Positions 1 to 8,227 of a stretch of DNA of 64,000 nt are shown piece by piece; position 1 is the first letter of the stretch; each line of letters starts with the position of its first letter. A program made the translations under genes and the position numbers. The notes below the pieces were generated by a model. It was not told the DNA's origin and did not search any database. It saw only the letters and a list, made by a program, of their open reading frames with translations. Source of the stretch: Microbacterium luteum (GTDB lineage Bacteria > Actinomycetota > Actinomycetes > Actinomycetales > Microbacteriaceae); NCBI RefSeq assembly GCF_015277875.1, contig NZ_CP063814.1:3038001-3102000 (forward strand), given 5' to 3'.

Positions 1-882
1 CGGGACCTCGGCGACTTCGGCTTTGGAGATCAGCTGCCCGGTGGTCTCGTCACGGATCGAGTCGGTGTACTCGATCATCGTCCACGCGTCATCGGGGATG
101 GTCGCGATCGCGGCCTTCACTGCGGGGTCCATCCTGACGGTCACCGACACGTCGGCGCCGGCTGTGATCGCGGTGCCGACGGTCGCGTGTCCGTAGAACG
201 CGGAGTCCGCCCGCAGCAGCGGCCGAGTCCCTGCGGCGACACCGGTGCGGCGCAGGGTCGCCAGAGCATCGCCGACGATCCGTGCGGCCCCCTTCGGGGA
301 CCCGGTCTTCCCTTGCCGCAGCCGCTGCCCGAGGATTACCGGCGCCGACGAGGTGGTCGATGCCGTGGCGAGGAGGGCGTTCAGGCCGCGGACGCCGGAG
401 TATCCGAAACCGGCGCCCTGCTTCTGGTATCCGTGGACCTCGATGATCGTGTCGTCAAGATCGACCATCACCCGCTCGCCATCGCCTGCTCGGAGCAGCG
501 GCGCGTTGACAGCGAGATTCGCGAACACCCGGGAGGCGACGGCGTCGAGCTGGCGGACGTGTCCGAACCGGAACTCCCGCAGGAACGACCCGAGCGTCGA
601 CGGCGCATACGTCCGGTCGAACAACCGGCCAATTCCGCCATGGCGGAGCAGGTTCATGTCGTCGATCGAGTCCGCCCCGGCGAGCATGCCCGCGACCAGT
701 GCCATCACCTTCGCACCCGCGTTGGCGCCCTTGTCCGCCGGGACGCTCAACCGCTCACGCGCGAGCTCGTCCAGCCCCGCGGAACGCGCCAGACGGAGCA
801 TCGGCACCAGCCCCGCGGCCGACACGAGATTCGGATCGTCGAACACCGCGGACACCCCAGCAGGAGCGTGCTTGAATTGCAT
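1..882 (-). mobile_element. IS1380-type transposase, N-terminal 294 residues, cut by window edge
   Basis: The open frame on the minus strand starts with ATG at 882 and runs off the left edge. The translation begins MQFKHAPAGVSAVFDDPNLV and contains VMVDLDDTIIEVHGYQKQGA followed by GFGYSGVRGLNALLAT, which is the N-terminal DDE region typical of IS1380-family transposases. The start is supported by an uninterrupted frame of 294 codons; longer plus-strand frames over the same bases are shadows. The element lies directly upstream of the rhamnose operon, so it may have displaced whatever preceded it, perhaps sugar transporter genes. The other end, and therefore inverted repeats and target duplication, cannot be seen. 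Family assignment is from remembered motif resemblance, not a search. Confidence 0.85.
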
Positions 883-1016
883 CTACGAGATGCCTCTCGG
901 ATCGGGTGAATAGGGGCCTTAGACAAGCTCTATTCTTCCTGATCAGAGGGGCATTTCTACGTCACGACGCTCGCTCAGCGCCCCCGCCCATCGGTGGATC
1001 GAGGCTAAGAGCCGCC

Positions 1017-1039
1017 ATGCCGACCGAAAGTGGGACATG
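1017..1039. repeat. Family E interspersed repeat, half copy
   Basis: The sequence ATGCCGACCGAAAGTGGGAC recurs with one mismatch in inverted orientation at 54153-54174, between prpB and prpC. At the second site it forms one arm of a hairpin; here only a single arm is present, between the IS element and the rhamnose promoter. The rest of 883-1080 holds no gene I can support: one plus-strand frame at 906-1124 has no recognisable product. Confidence 0.6.
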
Positions 1040-1073
1040 CCTCCGCCCCGCAACGCCTACCCTCCGGCGGACT

Positions 1074-1113
1074 TGCGCATCACGCGGCACTGGCTTATCG
1101 TTGAATCGATTCA
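1074..1113 (+). promoter_or_regulatory. Candidate rhamnose promoter with LacI-type operator
   Basis: A perfect 12-bp palindrome TGAATCGATTCA lies at 1102-1113, 24 bp before the rhaM start codon. A possible -35 TTGCGC (1074-1079) and -10 TATCGT (1096-1101) are separated by 16 bp, which would place the palindrome just after the -10, a normal repressor position. CG-centred palindromes of this size are typical LacI-family operators, and rhamnose genes in actinobacteria are often LacI-controlled (family knowledge). No rhamnose regulator gene lies beside the operon here. GAGGAG at 1123-1128 is a good ribosome binding site for the ATG at 1138. Confidence 0.55.
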
Positions 1114-1137
1114 TAGACGCCTGAGGAGCGCTACTCG

Positions 1138-1521
1138 ATGACGAGCCACACCCCGACGCGGGTCTGCTTCGAACTGCAGATCAAGCCCGAGCTCCTCGAC
1201 GAGTACATCGCCCGCCATTCTCCGGTCTGGCCCGAGATGCTCGTCGAGATCGCCGCCGCCGGGCGCCGCAACTACTCCCTCTTCCTCGCCGAGGGCGGCC
1301 GCCTCGTGGGCTACTACGAGACCGACGACGACGACGCGGCGCAGGCCTACCTCGCCGGCAGCGAGGTCGCCGCGCGATGGGAGGCCGACATGTCCCGATT
1401 CTTCGTCGACCTCTCCGGTCGCCCCGACCAGGCCGCCACCCCCCTCACCGAGATCTTCAACCTGCACGACCAGCTCGCTGCCACCGGCACGGCTCCGACC
1501 GAAGAAGGCACTGCATCATGA
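1138..1521 (+). CDS. rhaM: L-rhamnose mutarotase
   Basis: A 127-residue protein that would interconvert the alpha and beta anomers of L-rhamnose in the cytoplasm before isomerisation. The translation TRVCFELQIKPELLDEYIAR followed by HSPVWPEMLVEI and NYSLFL fits the compact ferredoxin-like RhaM/DUF718 fold, with the invariant His near residue 27 and the YSLF segment. Size matches the family (about 105-125 residues). Start ATG at 1138 follows GAGGAG at 1123. It opens the rhamnose operon and its stop overlaps the ATG of the isomerase (ATGA at 1518-1521), so the two are probably translationally coupled. Confidence 0.93.
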   Translation: MTSHTPTRVCFELQIKPELLDEYIARHSPVWPEMLVEIAAAGRRNYSLFLAEGGRLVGYYETDDDDAAQAYLAGSEVAARWEADMSRFFVDLSGRPDQAATPLTEIFNLHDQLAATGTAPTEEGTAS

Positions 1522-2684
1522 CGACGCTGTCCGACGACATCCTCACCCAGCTCGAAGGCCAGGGCATCGAGCTGCCCAGCTGGGCGTTCGGCAACTCCGG
1601 CACCCGCTTCCGCGTGTGGACCACCGAAGGCACGCCGCGCGACCCGCGCGAGAAGATCGCCGACGCCGCGCAGGTCAACAAGCACACCGCGCTGGCGCCG
1701 TCGGTCGCCCTCCACATCCCGTGGGACACCGTCGACGACTACGCCGAGCTGCGCTCCTACGCCGAAGACCTCGGGGTCACTCTCGGAACGGTCAACTCCA
1801 ATACGTTCCAGGACGAGGACTACAAGTTCGGCGCCCTCACCCACCACGACGACCGCATCCGCCAGAAGGCGGTCGACCACCACCTCGAGTGCATCGACAT
1901 CATGGATGCGACCGGGTCGCGTGACCTCAAGATCTGGCTCGCCGAGGGATCGAACTATCCCGGCCAGATGGACATGCGCGCCCGGCAGGACCGCCTGAAC
2001 GACTCGCTGCAGAAGATCTACGCGCGCCTCGGCGACGACCAGCGCCTGGTGCTGGAGTACAAGTTCTTCGAGCCGTCGTTCTACCACACCGATGTTCCGG
2101 ACTGGGGAACCTCGTACGCCCAGGTCGCGACGCTCGGCGACAAGGCGATGGTGTGCCTCGACACCGGCCACCACGCGCCCGGCACCAACATCGAGTTCAT
2201 CGTCATGCAGCTGCTGCGCCTCGGCAAGCTCGGCTCGTTCGACTTCAACTCCCGCTTCTATGCCGACGACGACCTGATCGTCGGCGCAGCCGACCCCTTC
2301 CAGCTGTTCCGCATCCTGTTCGAGGTCATCCGCGGCGGGGGACTGAACAACCCCGACGTGGCCTTCATGCTCGATCAGTGCCACAACATCGAGGACAAGA
2401 TCCCCGGCCAGATCCGCTCCGTTCTCAACGTGCAGGAGATGACCGCCCGGGCGCTCCTCGTCGACCGGGAGGCCCTCGACGCCGCGCAGGCCGCGAACGA
2501 CGTGCTCGCCGCCAACGCCGTGTTCATGGATGCGTTCTACACCGACGTGCGTCCGGCGCTCGCGCAGTGGCGCGAGTCGCGGGGACTGCCGGCCGACCCG
2601 ATGGCCGCCTATGCCGCCTCGGGGTATCAGCAGAAGATCGTCGCCGAGCGGGTCGGCGGCACGCAGGCCGGCTGGGGCGCCTGA
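1518..2684 (+). CDS. rhaI: L-rhamnose isomerase
   Basis: A 388-residue enzyme converting L-rhamnose to L-rhamnulose. The start ATG at 1518 gives MTTLSDDILTQLEGQGIELP and overlaps the rhaM stop; the longer upstream frame runs through rhaM and is not credible. The sequence belongs to the Pseudomonas stutzeri/actinobacterial RhaI type rather than enterobacterial RhaA: segments VLEYKFFEPSFYHTDVPDWG, CLDTGHHAPGTNIE and GSFDFNSRFYADDDLIVG supply the acidic and histidine metal ligands of this TIM barrel. Expected to need two divalent metal ions. It lies between rhaM and the alpha/beta hydrolase in the operon. Confidence 0.95.
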   Translation: MTTLSDDILTQLEGQGIELPSWAFGNSGTRFRVWTTEGTPRDPREKIADAAQVNKHTALAPSVALHIPWDTVDDYAELRSYAEDLGVTLGTVNSNTFQDEDYKFGALTHHDDRIRQKAVDHHLECIDIMDATGSRDLKIWLAEGSNYPGQMDMRARQDRLNDSLQKIYARLGDDQRLVLEYKFFEPSFYHTDVPDWGTSYAQVATLGDKAMVCLDTGHHAPGTNIEFIVMQLLRLGKLGSFDFNSRFYADDDLIVGAADPFQLFRILFEVIRGGGLNNPDVAFMLDQCHNIEDKIPGQIRSVLNVQEMTARALLVDREALDAAQAANDVLAANAVFMDAFYTDVRPALAQWRESRGLPADPMAAYAASGYQQKIVAERVGGTQAGWGA

Positions 2685-2688
2685 TCCG

Positions 2689-3576
2689 ATGACCACCGTC
2701 GCCGACCGCGTGCTCGACGGGCCCCACGGCCCGCTGCGCGTGCGCACCTACGTCCCCGCCGCACCGGCAGCCGCCGGCCTGGTGTGGGCGCACGGCGGTG
2801 GGTTCGCCCACGGCGACCTCGACATGCCCGAGGCCGACGGGGTCGCGCGCGCGTTCGCCGAGCTCGGCATCGCGGTCGTGTCGGTGGACTATCGGCTGGC
2901 GCCGCCGTTCCGGTACCCGGTCGCGCGCGAGGAGGTCGCCTTCGCGTACGCGTGGGCGGCCGCATCCGATCTGACGACCGGCCCGTGGGCGCTCGGCGGC
3001 GCGAGCGCGGGCGCGAATCTCGCCACCGGGGCCACCCTCAAGACCCTGCACGCCGGCGGCGAGACACCCCCGCTCCTTGTGCTCGCCTATCCGACGCTGC
3101 ACCCCGTGCAACCCGCGCCCGACGACGCGTTGCGCGCAGCTCTCGACGCCGAGCCCGACGCCGACAGATTCGGACCCGACGTCGTGAGCGCGATGTACGA
3201 GAACTACCTCGGCGCACCGGTGTCGACCGCCGATGTCTACGCCGCGCCCGGCCTGGCGTCGGCAGCGGAGCTCGCCGGCTTCCCGCCCACGATCATGATC
3301 AACGACGAGGTCGACGAACTGCGCGTCTCGGGCGAGGCGTTCGCCCAGACCCTGCGAGCCGCCCGCGTCGACGTCGCCTGCTCCACCGAGCCGGGCACCC
3401 AGCACGGGCACCTCAACCGCCCGGAAGAGGGAGCCGCGCAACCGTCGATCGAGCGCTTCGCCGCGCGCATCCTGGCCCTTGCCTCGCACGATCCCGATCC
3501 CGATCCCCGCCCCACCCGCACGACTCCCACGACCAGCGCTCCGCAGTCGCTTTCTGCGGATGCGACGACCCCGTAA
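2689..3576 (+). CDS. Alpha/beta hydrolase of the rhamnose operon
   Basis: A 295-residue serine hydrolase of the hormone-sensitive-lipase type. Visible features are the oxyanion-hole motif WAHGGGF (about residues 29-35), the nucleophile elbow GGASAG near residue 104, an Asp in NDEVDELRVSGEAF and the catalytic His in GTQHGHLN near 248. The start ATG at 2689 is four bases after the rhaI stop. The substrate is unknown; its place between isomerase and aldolase suggests removal of acyl groups from acylated rhamnose or rhamnosides (inference). The last 40 residues are Pro/Asp/Thr-rich and unlike the fold, and the final APQSLSADATTP is encoded by a family D repeat at 3538-3599. Confidence 0.85.
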   Translation: MTTVADRVLDGPHGPLRVRTYVPAAPAAAGLVWAHGGGFAHGDLDMPEADGVARAFAELGIAVVSVDYRLAPPFRYPVAREEVAFAYAWAAASDLTTGPWALGGASAGANLATGATLKTLHAGGETPPLLVLAYPTLHPVQPAPDDALRAALDAEPDADRFGPDVVSAMYENYLGAPVSTADVYAAPGLASAAELAGFPPTIMINDEVDELRVSGEAFAQTLRAARVDVACSTEPGTQHGHLNRPEEGAAQPSIERFAARILALASHDPDPDPRPTRTTPTTSAPQSLSADATTP

Positions 3577-3599
3577 CCCGCACTTCACGACTGCGGAAC
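3538..3599 (+). repeat. Family D repeat, copy 1
   Basis: A 62-bp element with outer inverted arms TCCGCAGTC and GACTGCGGA. The same element occurs three more times (41571-41632, 41839-41899, 41923-41983) inside a cytochrome b561-like gene. Here its first two thirds encode the C-terminus and stop codon of the alpha/beta hydrolase, and the remainder forms part of the gap before the aldolase gene. The reading frame used (APQSLSA) is the same one used in the other copies (VPQSVSA, APQSEAA). Confidence 0.75.
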
Positions 3600-3631
3600 C
3601 GCAGCCGAACGATCCCTACGAAGGAAACGTC

Positions 3632-5668
3632 ATGACGAATCCCGCCGCGGCCGACCTGATCGCCCGTTCCAACCGCTTGGGCGCCGACCCGAAGAACACG
3701 AACTACGCCGGGGGGAACACCTCGGCAAAGGGCACCGAGATCGACCCGGTCACCGGTGAGCCGGTCGAGCTGCTGTGGGTGAAGGGGTCCGGCGGCGACC
3801 TCGGCACGCTGCAGGAGAAGGGTCTCGCGGTGCTGCGCCTGGACCGCATGCGCTCGCTCGTGAACGTCTACCCCGGCCTCGAGCGCGAGGATGAGATGGT
3901 CGCGGCCTTCGACCACTGCCTGTTCGGCAAGGGCGGCGCTGCTCCCTCGATCGACACGGCGATGCACGGCCTGGTCGACGCCGCCCACGTCGACCACCTG
4001 CACCCGGATTCGGGCATCGCGATCGCCACCGCCGCCGACGGCGAGCAGCTGACGGCGACCATCTTCGGCGACAAGGTCGTGTGGGTACCGTGGCGTCGCC
4101 CCGGCTTCCAGCTGGGGCTGGACATCGCGGAGATCAAGGCGAAGAACCCGCAGGCGGTCGGCTGCATCCTCGGCGGCCACGGCATCACCGCGTGGGGCGA
4201 CACCTCCGAGGAGTCCGAGAAGAACTCGCTGTGGATCATCGACACCGCCGCGGCCTACATCGCCGAGCACGGTGCGGATGCGCCCTTCGGCGCCGAGCGC
4301 GCCGGCTTCGGCGCCCTGCCCGAGGCCGAGCGACGCGCGAAGGCCGCCGCGCTGGCTCCGACCATCCGCGGCATCGCCTCGCACGACAAGCCGATGGTCG
4401 GGCATTTCACCGACGCCGACGTCGTGCTGGAGTTCCTCGCGTCCGAGAAGGCACCCGCCCTCGCCGAGCTCGGCACGAGCTGCCCCGACCACTTCCTGCG
4501 CACCAAGGTCAAGCCGATGATCCTCGACCTGCCTGCCGACGCATCCGTCGACGCTGCCATCGCGCGCCTGGGCGAGCTGCACGAGGAGTACCGCGCCGAC
4601 TACACCGCCTACTACGAGGCCCACGCCGACGCCGAGTCACCCGCGATCCGCGGCGCCGACCCGCTCATCGTGCTCGTCCCGGGCGTCGGGATGTTCTCGT
4701 TCGGCGCGAACAAGCAGACCGCGCGCGTCGCGGGCGAGTTCTACATCAACGCCATCAACGTGATGCGCGGCGCCGAGGCCCTGTCGACCTACTCCCCGAT
4801 CTCGGATGCGGAGAAGTTCCGCATCGAGTACTGGGCCCTCGAAGAGGCCAAGCTGCAGCGCATGCCGAAGCCCAAGAGCCACCAGGGCCGCGTCGCGTTC
4901 GTCACCGGCGCCGCATCCGGCATCGGCAAGGCCATCGCGACCCGTCTGGCTGCCGAGGGCGCGTGCGTGATCGTCGCGGATCTCGACCTCGAGAAGGCGC
5001 AGGCCGCCGCCGCGGAGCTCGGCAGCACCGACGTCGCGATCGGCGTGGCCGCCAACGTCGCCGAGGCCGACGCGATCCAGGCCGCGTTCGACGAAGCGGT
5101 GCTCGCCTTCGGCGGCGTCGACCTCGTGGTCAACAACGCCGGACTGTCGCTGTCGAAGCCGCTGCTGGAGACCACCGAGAAGGACTGGGACCTGCAGCAC
5201 GATGTCATGGCCAAGGGCTCCTTCCTGGTGTCGAAGGCCGCGGCGCGCATCCTCATCGCTCAGAAGCTCGGCGGCGACATCATCTACATCTCGTCGAAGA
5301 ACTCCGTGTTCGCAGGCCCGAACAACATCGCCTACTCCGCGACCAAGGCCGACCAGGCGCACCAGGTGCGACTTCTCGCGGTCGAGCTCGGCGAGCACGG
5401 CGTGCGCGTGAACGGGATCAACCCCGACGGCGTCGTCCGCGGATCGGGCATCTTCGCCTCCGGGTGGGGCGCGAACCGTGCCGCCACCTACGGCGTCGCC
5501 GAAGAGGACCTCGGCCAGTTCTACGCCAACCGCACGATCCTCAAGCGCGAGGTCGTGCCCGAGAACGTCGCCGACGCGGTCTACGTGCTCACCGGGCCCG
5601 AGCTCTCCCGCACGACGGGCCTGCACATCCCGGTCGACTCCGGCGTCGCCGCCGCGTTCCTGCGATGA
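3632..5668 (+). CDS. rhaEW: Bifunctional rhamnulose-1-phosphate aldolase / lactaldehyde dehydrogenase
   Basis: A 678-residue fusion. Residues 1 to about 410 are a class II aldolase domain: zinc-ligand motif HVDHLHPDSG near 116 and GGHGITAWGD near 187. Residues about 430-678 are a short-chain dehydrogenase: VTGAASGIG nucleotide loop, NNAG, and the YSATK catalytic Tyr/Lys pair. The aldolase would split L-rhamnulose-1-P into DHAP and L-lactaldehyde, and the dehydrogenase would oxidise lactaldehyde. This fused form is known from Bacillus, rhizobia and actinobacteria (also named RhaD). The ATG at 3632 follows AAGGAAA; the frame extended upstream runs through the hydrolase gene and was discarded. 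Confidence 0.95.
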   Translation: MTNPAAADLIARSNRLGADPKNTNYAGGNTSAKGTEIDPVTGEPVELLWVKGSGGDLGTLQEKGLAVLRLDRMRSLVNVYPGLEREDEMVAAFDHCLFGKGGAAPSIDTAMHGLVDAAHVDHLHPDSGIAIATAADGEQLTATIFGDKVVWVPWRRPGFQLGLDIAEIKAKNPQAVGCILGGHGITAWGDTSEESEKNSLWIIDTAAAYIAEHGADAPFGAERAGFGALPEAERRAKAAALAPTIRGIASHDKPMVGHFTDADVVLEFLASEKAPALAELGTSCPDHFLRTKVKPMILDLPADASVDAAIARLGELHEEYRADYTAYYEAHADAESPAIRGADPLIVLVPGVGMFSFGANKQTARVAGEFYINAINVMRGAEALSTYSPISDAEKFRIEYWALEEAKLQRMPKPKSHQGRVAFVTGAASGIGKAIATRLAAEGACVIVADLDLEKAQAAAAELGSTDVAIGVAANVAEADAIQAAFDEAVLAFGGVDLVVNNAGLSLSKPLLETTEKDWDLQHDVMAKGSFLVSKAAARILIAQKLGGDIIYISSKNSVFAGPNNIAYSATKADQAHQVRLLAVELGEHGVRVNGINPDGVVRGSGIFASGWGANRAATYGVAEEDLGQFYANRTILKREVVPENVADAVYVLTGPELSRTTGLHIPVDSGVAAAFLR

Positions 5669-5688
5669 CGTCCGCGTCGACCCCGGCG

Positions 5689-5817
5689 CGTTTCGTCTCG
5701 CTCCGCTCGCTCAACGACCGGCACCAGCGTTTCGTCTCGCTCCGCTCGCTCAACGACCGAGACCAGGTCCAGGCCTTGCCGGTCGTTGAGCGAGCAGCGC
5801 AGCGCCGAGACGAAACG
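5689..5817. repeat. Family B repeat cluster (two direct, one inverted copy)
   Basis: Two copies of a 32-bp unit starting CGTTTCGTCTCGCTCCGCTC and ending GCTCAACGACCG lie at 5689-5720 and 5728-5759. A third copy in reverse complement, with a small insertion, lies at 5780-5817. Copies two and three can fold into a long hairpin. A fourth copy, inverted, lies at 23977-24008 inside the end of the ATP-grasp gene. The cluster fills most of the 178-bp gap between the aldolase and rhamnulokinase genes and could alter expression between them. Confidence 0.9.
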
Positions 5818-5846
5818 CATCCCGCCCGCCGCCACGGAGCCGCCGC

Positions 5847-7277
5847 GTGACCGGCGGCGCGGTCGCCGCGGTCGACCTCGGAGCCACCAGCGGACGCGTC
5901 ATGATCGGGCGCGTGGACGCCTCCGCAGGCACCCTCGCGCTCGAGCAGGTCGCGCGCTTCCCCAACGGCGGTGTCCGTCTCGCATCCGGTCTCCACTGGG
6001 ACCTCACCGCGCTTCACGCCCACGCACTGCGCGGTCTCGCCGATGCGGTGCGCGCCGAAGCCGGCATCGCAAGCGTCGGCATCGACTCGTGGGCGGTCGA
6101 TTACGCCCTGTTCCGCGGCGACCGGATGCTGGGCGAGCCCTTCCACTACCGCGACGAGCGCACCGAGAGCGGTGTCGAGTCCGTGCACGCGAAGGTGCCG
6201 TCCGCGGATCTCTACCGGCGCAACGGCCTGCAGTTCCTGCCGTTCAACACGCTCTACCAGCTCGCCGCCGAAGGTGACGCGCTGAGCGGTGCGGATGCGC
6301 TCCTGCTGGTGCCGGATGCGCTCGCCTTCCAGCTCACCGGCGTGCGCGCCGCCGAGCGCACGAACGCGTCGACCACCGGCCTCCTCAGCGTCACCGACGG
6401 AGCGTGGGACACCGACCTGATGGGCACCCTGGGATTCGACCGGGCCCTCTTCGCCGACCTCGTCGACCCGGGCGCATCCCTCGGGCGCCTGCGCCCCGCG
6501 ATGGCGTCCGAGATCGGTGCCGAGCTCGACGTCGTCGCGGTCGGGTCGCACGACACCGCGTCGGCGGTCGTGGCCGTTCCGATGACCGATCCGTCGACCG
6601 CGGCGTACATCTCGTGCGGCACCTGGGGGCTCGTCGGCCTGGAACTCGAAAGCGCCGTCACCTCCGATTCCGCGCGTGAGGCGAACTTCACGAACGAGGG
6701 CGGGGTCGACGGCCGCGTCCGGTTCCTCCACAACGTCATGGGGCTGTGGCTGCTGAGCGAGTCCGTGCGGCAGTGGGAGCGCGAGTCTGGTGAGCCCATC
6801 GACCTGCCGACGCTGCTGGCCGACGCCGGCGAGGTGCCGGCGTCATCCGTCGCCCTCTTCGACGCGAACGACCCGCGGTTCATGGCGCCGGGCGATCTGC
6901 CCGCGCGCATCGCGGACTGGTATCGCGAGCATGACCGTCCGGTGCCCGCCACGCGCGCGGCGTTCGCGCGCGCGATCGTCGAGAGCCTCGCCGAAGCCTT
7001 CGCCGGTGCGGTGCGCGACGCCGCCCGCCTCGCCGGACGCGACGTCGAGACCATCCACATCGTCGGCGGCGGTTCGCTCAACCGCCTCCTCTGCCAGCGC
7101 ACCGCAGACCGTGCGGGAATGCCGGTGCTCGCCGGACCCGTCGAAGCCACGGCCATCGGCAACGTGCTGGTTCAGGCGCGCGCCCAGGGCTGGTTCGGCG
7201 CGGACGCGTCGCTGGAACAGCTGCGCACCGTCGTCGCATCCGCCTTCTCCCCGCGCCGCTTCACCCCCCAGGCCTGA
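5847..7277 (+). CDS. rhaB: Rhamnulokinase
   Basis: A 476-residue FGGY-family carbohydrate kinase that would phosphorylate L-rhamnulose at O1 with ATP. The N-terminal phosphate-binding segment VAAVDLGATSGRVMIGRV, the substrate region IDSWAVDYALF and FHYRDERT, and the C-terminal adenosine motif IHIVGGGSLNRLLCQ followed by GPVEATAIGN are all present and typical of RhaB. A GTG at 5847 begins the protein; no better upstream start exists because the family B repeat precedes it. It is the last gene of the rhamnose operon, and converges on the DeoR gene across a family A element. Confidence 0.95.
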   Translation: MTGGAVAAVDLGATSGRVMIGRVDASAGTLALEQVARFPNGGVRLASGLHWDLTALHAHALRGLADAVRAEAGIASVGIDSWAVDYALFRGDRMLGEPFHYRDERTESGVESVHAKVPSADLYRRNGLQFLPFNTLYQLAAEGDALSGADALLLVPDALAFQLTGVRAAERTNASTTGLLSVTDGAWDTDLMGTLGFDRALFADLVDPGASLGRLRPAMASEIGAELDVVAVGSHDTASAVVAVPMTDPSTAAYISCGTWGLVGLELESAVTSDSAREANFTNEGGVDGRVRFLHNVMGLWLLSESVRQWERESGEPIDLPTLLADAGEVPASSVALFDANDPRFMAPGDLPARIADWYREHDRPVPATRAAFARAIVESLAEAFAGAVRDAARLAGRDVETIHIVGGGSLNRLLCQRTADRAGMPVLAGPVEATAIGNVLVQARAQGWFGADASLEQLRTVVASAFSPRRFTPQA

Positions 7278-7311
7278 CCCGACTCGCCGCGCCGCGCCGG
7301 CATCCGCCCCC

Positions 7312-7381
7312 GGATGTCGGAGAATCGGCCCGATGTCGGAGGATGCAGCCCGGATCCTCCGACATCGGCGCGAATCTCCGA
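7312..7381 (-). repeat. Family A nested palindromic element, copy 1
   Basis: About 70 bp with four arms: GTCGGAGAATCGG, then GATGTCGGAGGAT, then ATCCTCCGACATC, then CGAATCTCCGAC. The two inner arms pair with each other and so do the two outer ones, and the outer arm is a variant of the inner one. It sits between the convergent ends of rhaB and the DeoR gene, where a bidirectional terminator would be expected. Related copies are at 21528, 22006, 29730 and 31166. Confidence 0.9.
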
Positions 7382-7398
7382 CGACGCCGACGACGACG

Positions 7399-8211
7399 TC
7401 AGCGCTGGCGACGCGCGACCACGATGTTCACCCCGGAGTCGCGGAGCCGATCGACCTCCGACTTCGGCATTGCGGCGTCGACGATGACCGCATCGAACCG
7501 ACGCAGAGGGAAGAGTGCGTGGAGGGCGCGCTTCTCGAACTTCGTGTGGTCGACGAGAAGGATGCGGCGACTGGCGACCTCGAACATCGCCCCCTTCACA
7601 TCGACAGTCTCAAGTGACTGGTGGAAGGCGATGTCATCCGAGACCGCGGCGGTGGACATGAGGAAGACGTCTGCGCGCATCGCCTCGATCGCCGACGTCG
7701 TCATCCGCCCCATGAAGGCGCTGCACCAGTTGTAGTACTGCCCGCCGAGCCCCAGCATCGTTATGTCGTTGGCACCTCGGAGCTCTTCCATGATGGTGAG
7801 CGTGTTCGTGATGACCGTCAGCGGCCTCTTCGCGACCAGGTGGGGGACCATGTGCATGACGGTCGTGCTGTCATCGAGCATGATCGCCTGTCCGGGGTCG
7901 ATGAAGTCCATCGCCGCGAGAGCGATCGCCTCCTTCTCCTCGGATTGGCGATTGGAGCGATAGACGGCGCTCGACTCGACCAGTGGCGTGGCCATCGCCG
8001 TCGCCACTCCGCGGCTCTTCCGAAGTAGTCCCAGACTCGCCAGCTCGTCGAGATCTCGGTGGACGGTCATGACGCTGATGCCGAACTGCTCCGCGAGCTG
8101 CTCGATACGTATGACGCCCGCCGCCATGACCGCCTCGGTGATCGCCTTCTGACGCGCAGCCTGGCGGTCCTGCCGCGAGCTCGGCTCCGCAGCTCCCTCG
8201 GGGGTGGTCAT
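7399..8211 (-). CDS. DeoR-family transcriptional regulator of the polyol operon
   Basis: A 270-residue regulator. The N-terminal helix-turn-helix (AVMAAGVIRIEQLAEQFGIS then VMTVHRDLDELASLGLL) is followed by a sugar-phosphate sensing domain (AIMLDDSTTVMHM, VITNTLTIMEEL, TMLGLGGQYY, ILLVDHTKFEKRAL) as in DeoR/GlpR proteins. The ATG at 8211 was chosen over an upstream ATG at 8250 because GGAGGAACG immediately precedes it. It is the last gene of the minus-strand operon, 16 bp after the TIM-like isomerase, so it probably senses a phosphorylated intermediate of that pathway and controls the operon (inference). Confidence 0.88.
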   Translation of the reverse strand: MTTPEGAAEPSSRQDRQAARQKAITEAVMAAGVIRIEQLAEQFGISVMTVHRDLDELASLGLLRKSRGVATAMATPLVESSAVYRSNRQSEEKEAIALAAMDFIDPGQAIMLDDSTTVMHMVPHLVAKRPLTVITNTLTIMEELRGANDITMLGLGGQYYNWCSAFMGRMTTSAIEAMRADVFLMSTAAVSDDIAFHQSLETVDVKGAMFEVASRRILLVDHTKFEKRALHALFPLRRFDAVIVDAAMPKSEVDRLRDSGVNIVVARRQR

Positions 8212-8227
8212 CGTTCCTCCTGCAAGC

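Noticed and set aside
187..913. Two plus-strand frames over the transposase
   Set aside because: The minus strand gives a continuous 294-codon IS1380-type transposase; plus-strand products are Arg/Pro-rich.
906..1124. A 72-codon frame between IS and rhamnose operon
   Set aside because: No ribosome binding site or recognisable product, and it includes a repeat and the promoter.
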